A stretch of DNA of 15,606 nt from Chloroflexota bacterium (GTDB taxonomy: Bacteria > Chloroflexota > Anaerolineae > JACRMK01). Below, one piece after another: positions 14,222 through 15,606 of the stretch; the first letter of the stretch is position 1; each line of letters begins with the position of its first letter. Made by a program: the position numbers and the translations under genes. The notes beneath the pieces are model-generated. The model was given only the letters and a program-made list of their open reading frames with translations. It did no database searches and was not told the origin of the DNA. The stretch is from the NCBI GenBank assembly GCA_016200765.1, contig JACQEC010000075.1:1-15606 (forward strand). Direction: 5' to 3'.

Positions 14222-14535
14222 CGGTTTCGCCAGCCGATAAACCCGACCACCGACAACAGCGCCGCGATGACAATGCCAAGCGCCAGCCAGAAGCGGCGCG
14301 ACCCTTCGACAGGCCCCCGACTTGGATCGGGGGCAGGCTCAGGACGCGGTTGGAAGCGCTCATCGCCGGCCGCGCGCATCAACTGGTGGCGCAGTTCCTC
14401 GCGATACGTCGGCGGCGCCTGTTGAACGCTCATCAGGCTCTCCAGATCGCGCGCCAGCGACCACCCCGCCGCCATCATGCCACGGTCAAACAACCAGCGA
14501 TAGTCGGTGAAAAATCTTCGCTGACTCATCGGCAT
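14203..14535 (-). CDS. Small protein with single C-terminal membrane span, unknown function
   Basis: This 110-aa protein is not recognised. The N-terminal half is soluble, aromatic and charged (DYRWLFDRGMMAAGWSLARD, then QAPPTYREELRHQLMRAA). It is followed by a Pro-rich linker created by a family B repeat (about residues 66-76) and then one membrane span (FWLALGIVIAALLSVVGFIGW) with a short basic tail, so it is probably a tail-anchored protein facing the cytoplasm. It starts 6 nt after degV and overlaps the YfhO-like gene. A second ATG at 14529 is an alternative start. An anti-sigma-like role could be imagined because a sigma factor gene lies upstream, but no zinc-finger motif supports it. 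Confidence 0.65.
   Translation of the reverse strand: MPMSQRRFFTDYRWLFDRGMMAAGWSLARDLESLMSVQQAPPTYREELRHQLMRAAGDERFQPRPEPAPDPSRGPVEGSRRFWLALGIVIAALLSVVGFIGWRNRWRVHA
14310..14337. repeat. Family B palindromic repeat, copy 3 (inverted, identical to copy 1)
   Basis: All 28 bases are the reverse complement of 1541-1568, including both CCTG flanks (CAGG on the plus strand). Inserted length is again 24 bp, so the host gene remains in frame. On either side, 14302-14313 and 14338-14344 join to give CCCTTCGACAGG-CTCAGGA, which itself looks like a common short interspersed repeat. Confidence 0.85.
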
Positions 14536-14541
14536 AGCCTA

Positions 14542-15381
14542 TCACACCACGTATGACACGAGTCCGAGACAGCCGGGACCCAGGTGCGCGGCGATAACGG
14601 TGGACATCTCTTGCACAAACCCCTCTTGAATCTTGAACATCTGCCGGGCGCGAGCCATCAACGCCTCGGCGTCCGCGCTCGCCTGCGCGTGAATGACCGC
14701 CAGATTGATTGGCTTGTCTCCGACGGCGCCCTCGGTCATCGTCAGCAGGTGATCCAGTGCCTTACTGCGCGTGCGAATGCGCGCCGCCGGAGCCAGCGCG
14801 CCGTTGTTGAGGGCAATCACGGGCTTCAGGCTCAAGACCGAGCCAATCAGCGCCTGCGCGTTGGTCACCCGGCCGCTCATCTGGAGGTATTTCAGGGTTT
14901 CCGGCGTCAAGAAGATGTTCATGCGCGCGCGGATTTCTTCGAGCCGTTTAAGGATGGCCTGTATGCTCCCTCCGGCCTCGGCCATGCGCGCCGCTTCGAG
15001 GGCCATGAAGCCCTCCCCCGCCGACCCGCAGAGGCTGTCGAAGACGTACACCGGCAACTCGCCCGCCAGTTGGCTGGCCGCCAGCTCCGCCGATTGGTAC
15101 GTGCCGCTAAGCTTGCTGGAGATGAGGATTGACAGCACCGCGTCGCCCGGCCCGGCCGCGCGCCGAAACGCCTCCATGAACTCGCCCGGCGACGGCTGTG
15201 AGGTCTTCGGAATCATGTGCGACATCTCGACCTTGCGGTAGAAACTGGCCTGATCGAGGTCAATGTTTTCCTTGAATGTTTCAGTGCCGAAATGGATGTT
15301 GAGTGGCACGCTGGTGATCTGGTAGCGCTGGAACCACTCCTGCGGCAGATCGGTCGTGCTGCCCACCACAATCTTGATCAT
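14542..15381 (-). CDS. DegV family fatty-acid-binding protein
   Basis: The 279-aa protein is full length for the family. It shows STTDLPQEW near the N-terminus, the lipid-binding TSQPSPGEF, SSKLSGTYQSA, DSLCGSAGEG, LKYLQMSGRV and the C-terminal HLGPGCLGL. These signatures are those of DegV/FakB proteins, which bind a fatty acid and present it to a kinase (FakA) for entry into phospholipid synthesis. No FakA gene is in the window, so the partner is elsewhere or the role differs. The ATG at 15381 has AGGAGA 7 nt upstream. It is first in a run with the small membrane protein and the YfhO-like gene. Confidence 0.95.
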   Translation of the reverse strand: MIKIVVGSTTDLPQEWFQRYQITSVPLNIHFGTETFKENIDLDQASFYRKVEMSHMIPKTSQPSPGEFMEAFRRAAGPGDAVLSILISSKLSGTYQSAELAASQLAGELPVYVFDSLCGSAGEGFMALEAARMAEAGGSIQAILKRLEEIRARMNIFLTPETLKYLQMSGRVTNAQALIGSVLSLKPVIALNNGALAPAARIRTRSKALDHLLTMTEGAVGDKPINLAVIHAQASADAEALMARARQMFKIQEGFVQEMSTVIAAHLGPGCLGLVSYVV

Positions 15382-15397
15382 GCGTCTTCTCCTGCAG

Positions 15398-15475
15398 TAG
15401 GGAGTAAGAAGTAGGAAGTAGCCGTGTTTCTCGGCCTCCGGTTGCCATCCCTTACTCCCTATTCCCTTACTCGTA
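15398..15475. repeat. A/G-rich inverted-repeat element, family C copy 2
   Basis: TAGGGAGTAAG (15398-15408) and CTTACTCCCTA (15451-15461) are perfect 11-bp inverted repeats. The left arm is followed by AAGTAGGAAGTAG, and the right arm by TTCCCTTACTC, which runs into the stop codon of the sigma factor gene. It fills the gap upstream of degV and resembles the element at 3387-3466. Confidence 0.7.
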
Positions 15476-15606
15476 GCCTCGCTTTTTCATCTCGGCCCGC
15501 AGTTCGTCGAGCGTGCGATGGAAGAGCGACTTGACTGCGCCTTCGGAGCGGCCCAGCACCTTGCCAATCTCGCTATTCGACTTGCCCTCGCCAAACTTGA
15601 GCACCA
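15467..15606 (-). CDS. Sigma-70 family (ECF-like) RNA polymerase sigma factor, C-terminal end only
   Basis: The frame is open to the right edge of the window and encodes the last 45 residues. KFGEGKSNSEIGKVLGRSEGAVKSLFHRTLDELR is the region 4 helix-turn-helix that contacts the -35 element, followed by a short charged tail and TAA at 15467. Only this domain is visible, so the subclass cannot be told. The gene lies 85 nt upstream of degV on the same strand, separated by the family C repeat. Confidence 0.85.
   Translation of the reverse strand, partial: VLKFGEGKSNSEIGKVLGRSEGAVKSLFHRTLDELRAEMKKRGYE

Overview
The window looks like a piece of chromosome from a GC-rich, environmental member of the Chloroflexota (Anaerolineae-like). 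This is inferred, not proven. The grounds are the GC-rich coding bias with many GTG/TTG starts, the DPM1-like glycosyltransferase paired with a GT-C membrane enzyme, a YfhO-type protein, a SCO1/PCuAC copper cluster, and several families of short GC-rich palindromic repeats lying both between and inside genes. No phage, plasmid, CRISPR, rRNA or tRNA gene was seen.

Layout. (1) Positions 1-2030, plus strand: the 3' end of a polyprenyl-phosphate-sugar synthase (GT2) overlaps a multi-spanning GT-C glycosyltransferase that would use its lipid-linked sugar. (2) Positions 2034-4904, minus strand: two tandem FAD-dependent oxidoreductases of the halogenase/monooxygenase fold share one strong sigma70-type promoter and a leader with an 11-bp inverted repeat. 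The first gene of the pair appears to use an ATT start codon with a perfect Shine-Dalgarno. (3) Positions 4927-5236: an NrtS-like small membrane protein gene broken by a palindromic repeat. (4) Positions 5237-5710: non-coding, packed with direct repeats, inverted repeats and hairpins. (5) Positions 5711-9203, minus strand: a tight operon of MFS transporter, SCO1, PCuAC copper chaperone, degenerate cupredoxin and FixH-like protein, probably for copper handling and cytochrome oxidase assembly. (6) Positions 9376-11396: a soluble GAF histidine kinase and a NarL-type response regulator with a 4-nt overlap, upstream of the copper operon. (7) Positions 11344-15381, minus strand: a frameshifted YfhO-like membrane protein, a small single-span protein and a DegV lipid-binding protein. 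(8) Positions 15467-15606: the C-terminal end of a sigma factor entering from the right edge.

The most unusual signal is the set of short palindromic repeats. One family has a 20-bp core, present as two identical copies in opposite orientation. Each copy is flanked by the 4-bp direct repeat CCTG, so each insertion adds exactly 24 bp (8 codons) and keeps the host gene open. A third, variant copy destroys the NrtS-like gene. A second, larger C/G-rich family sits in frame inside both large membrane glycosyltransferase-type genes. A third, A/G-rich family occupies two intergenic gaps inside gene clusters. These look like mobile or spreading elements that are tolerated as peptide inserts.
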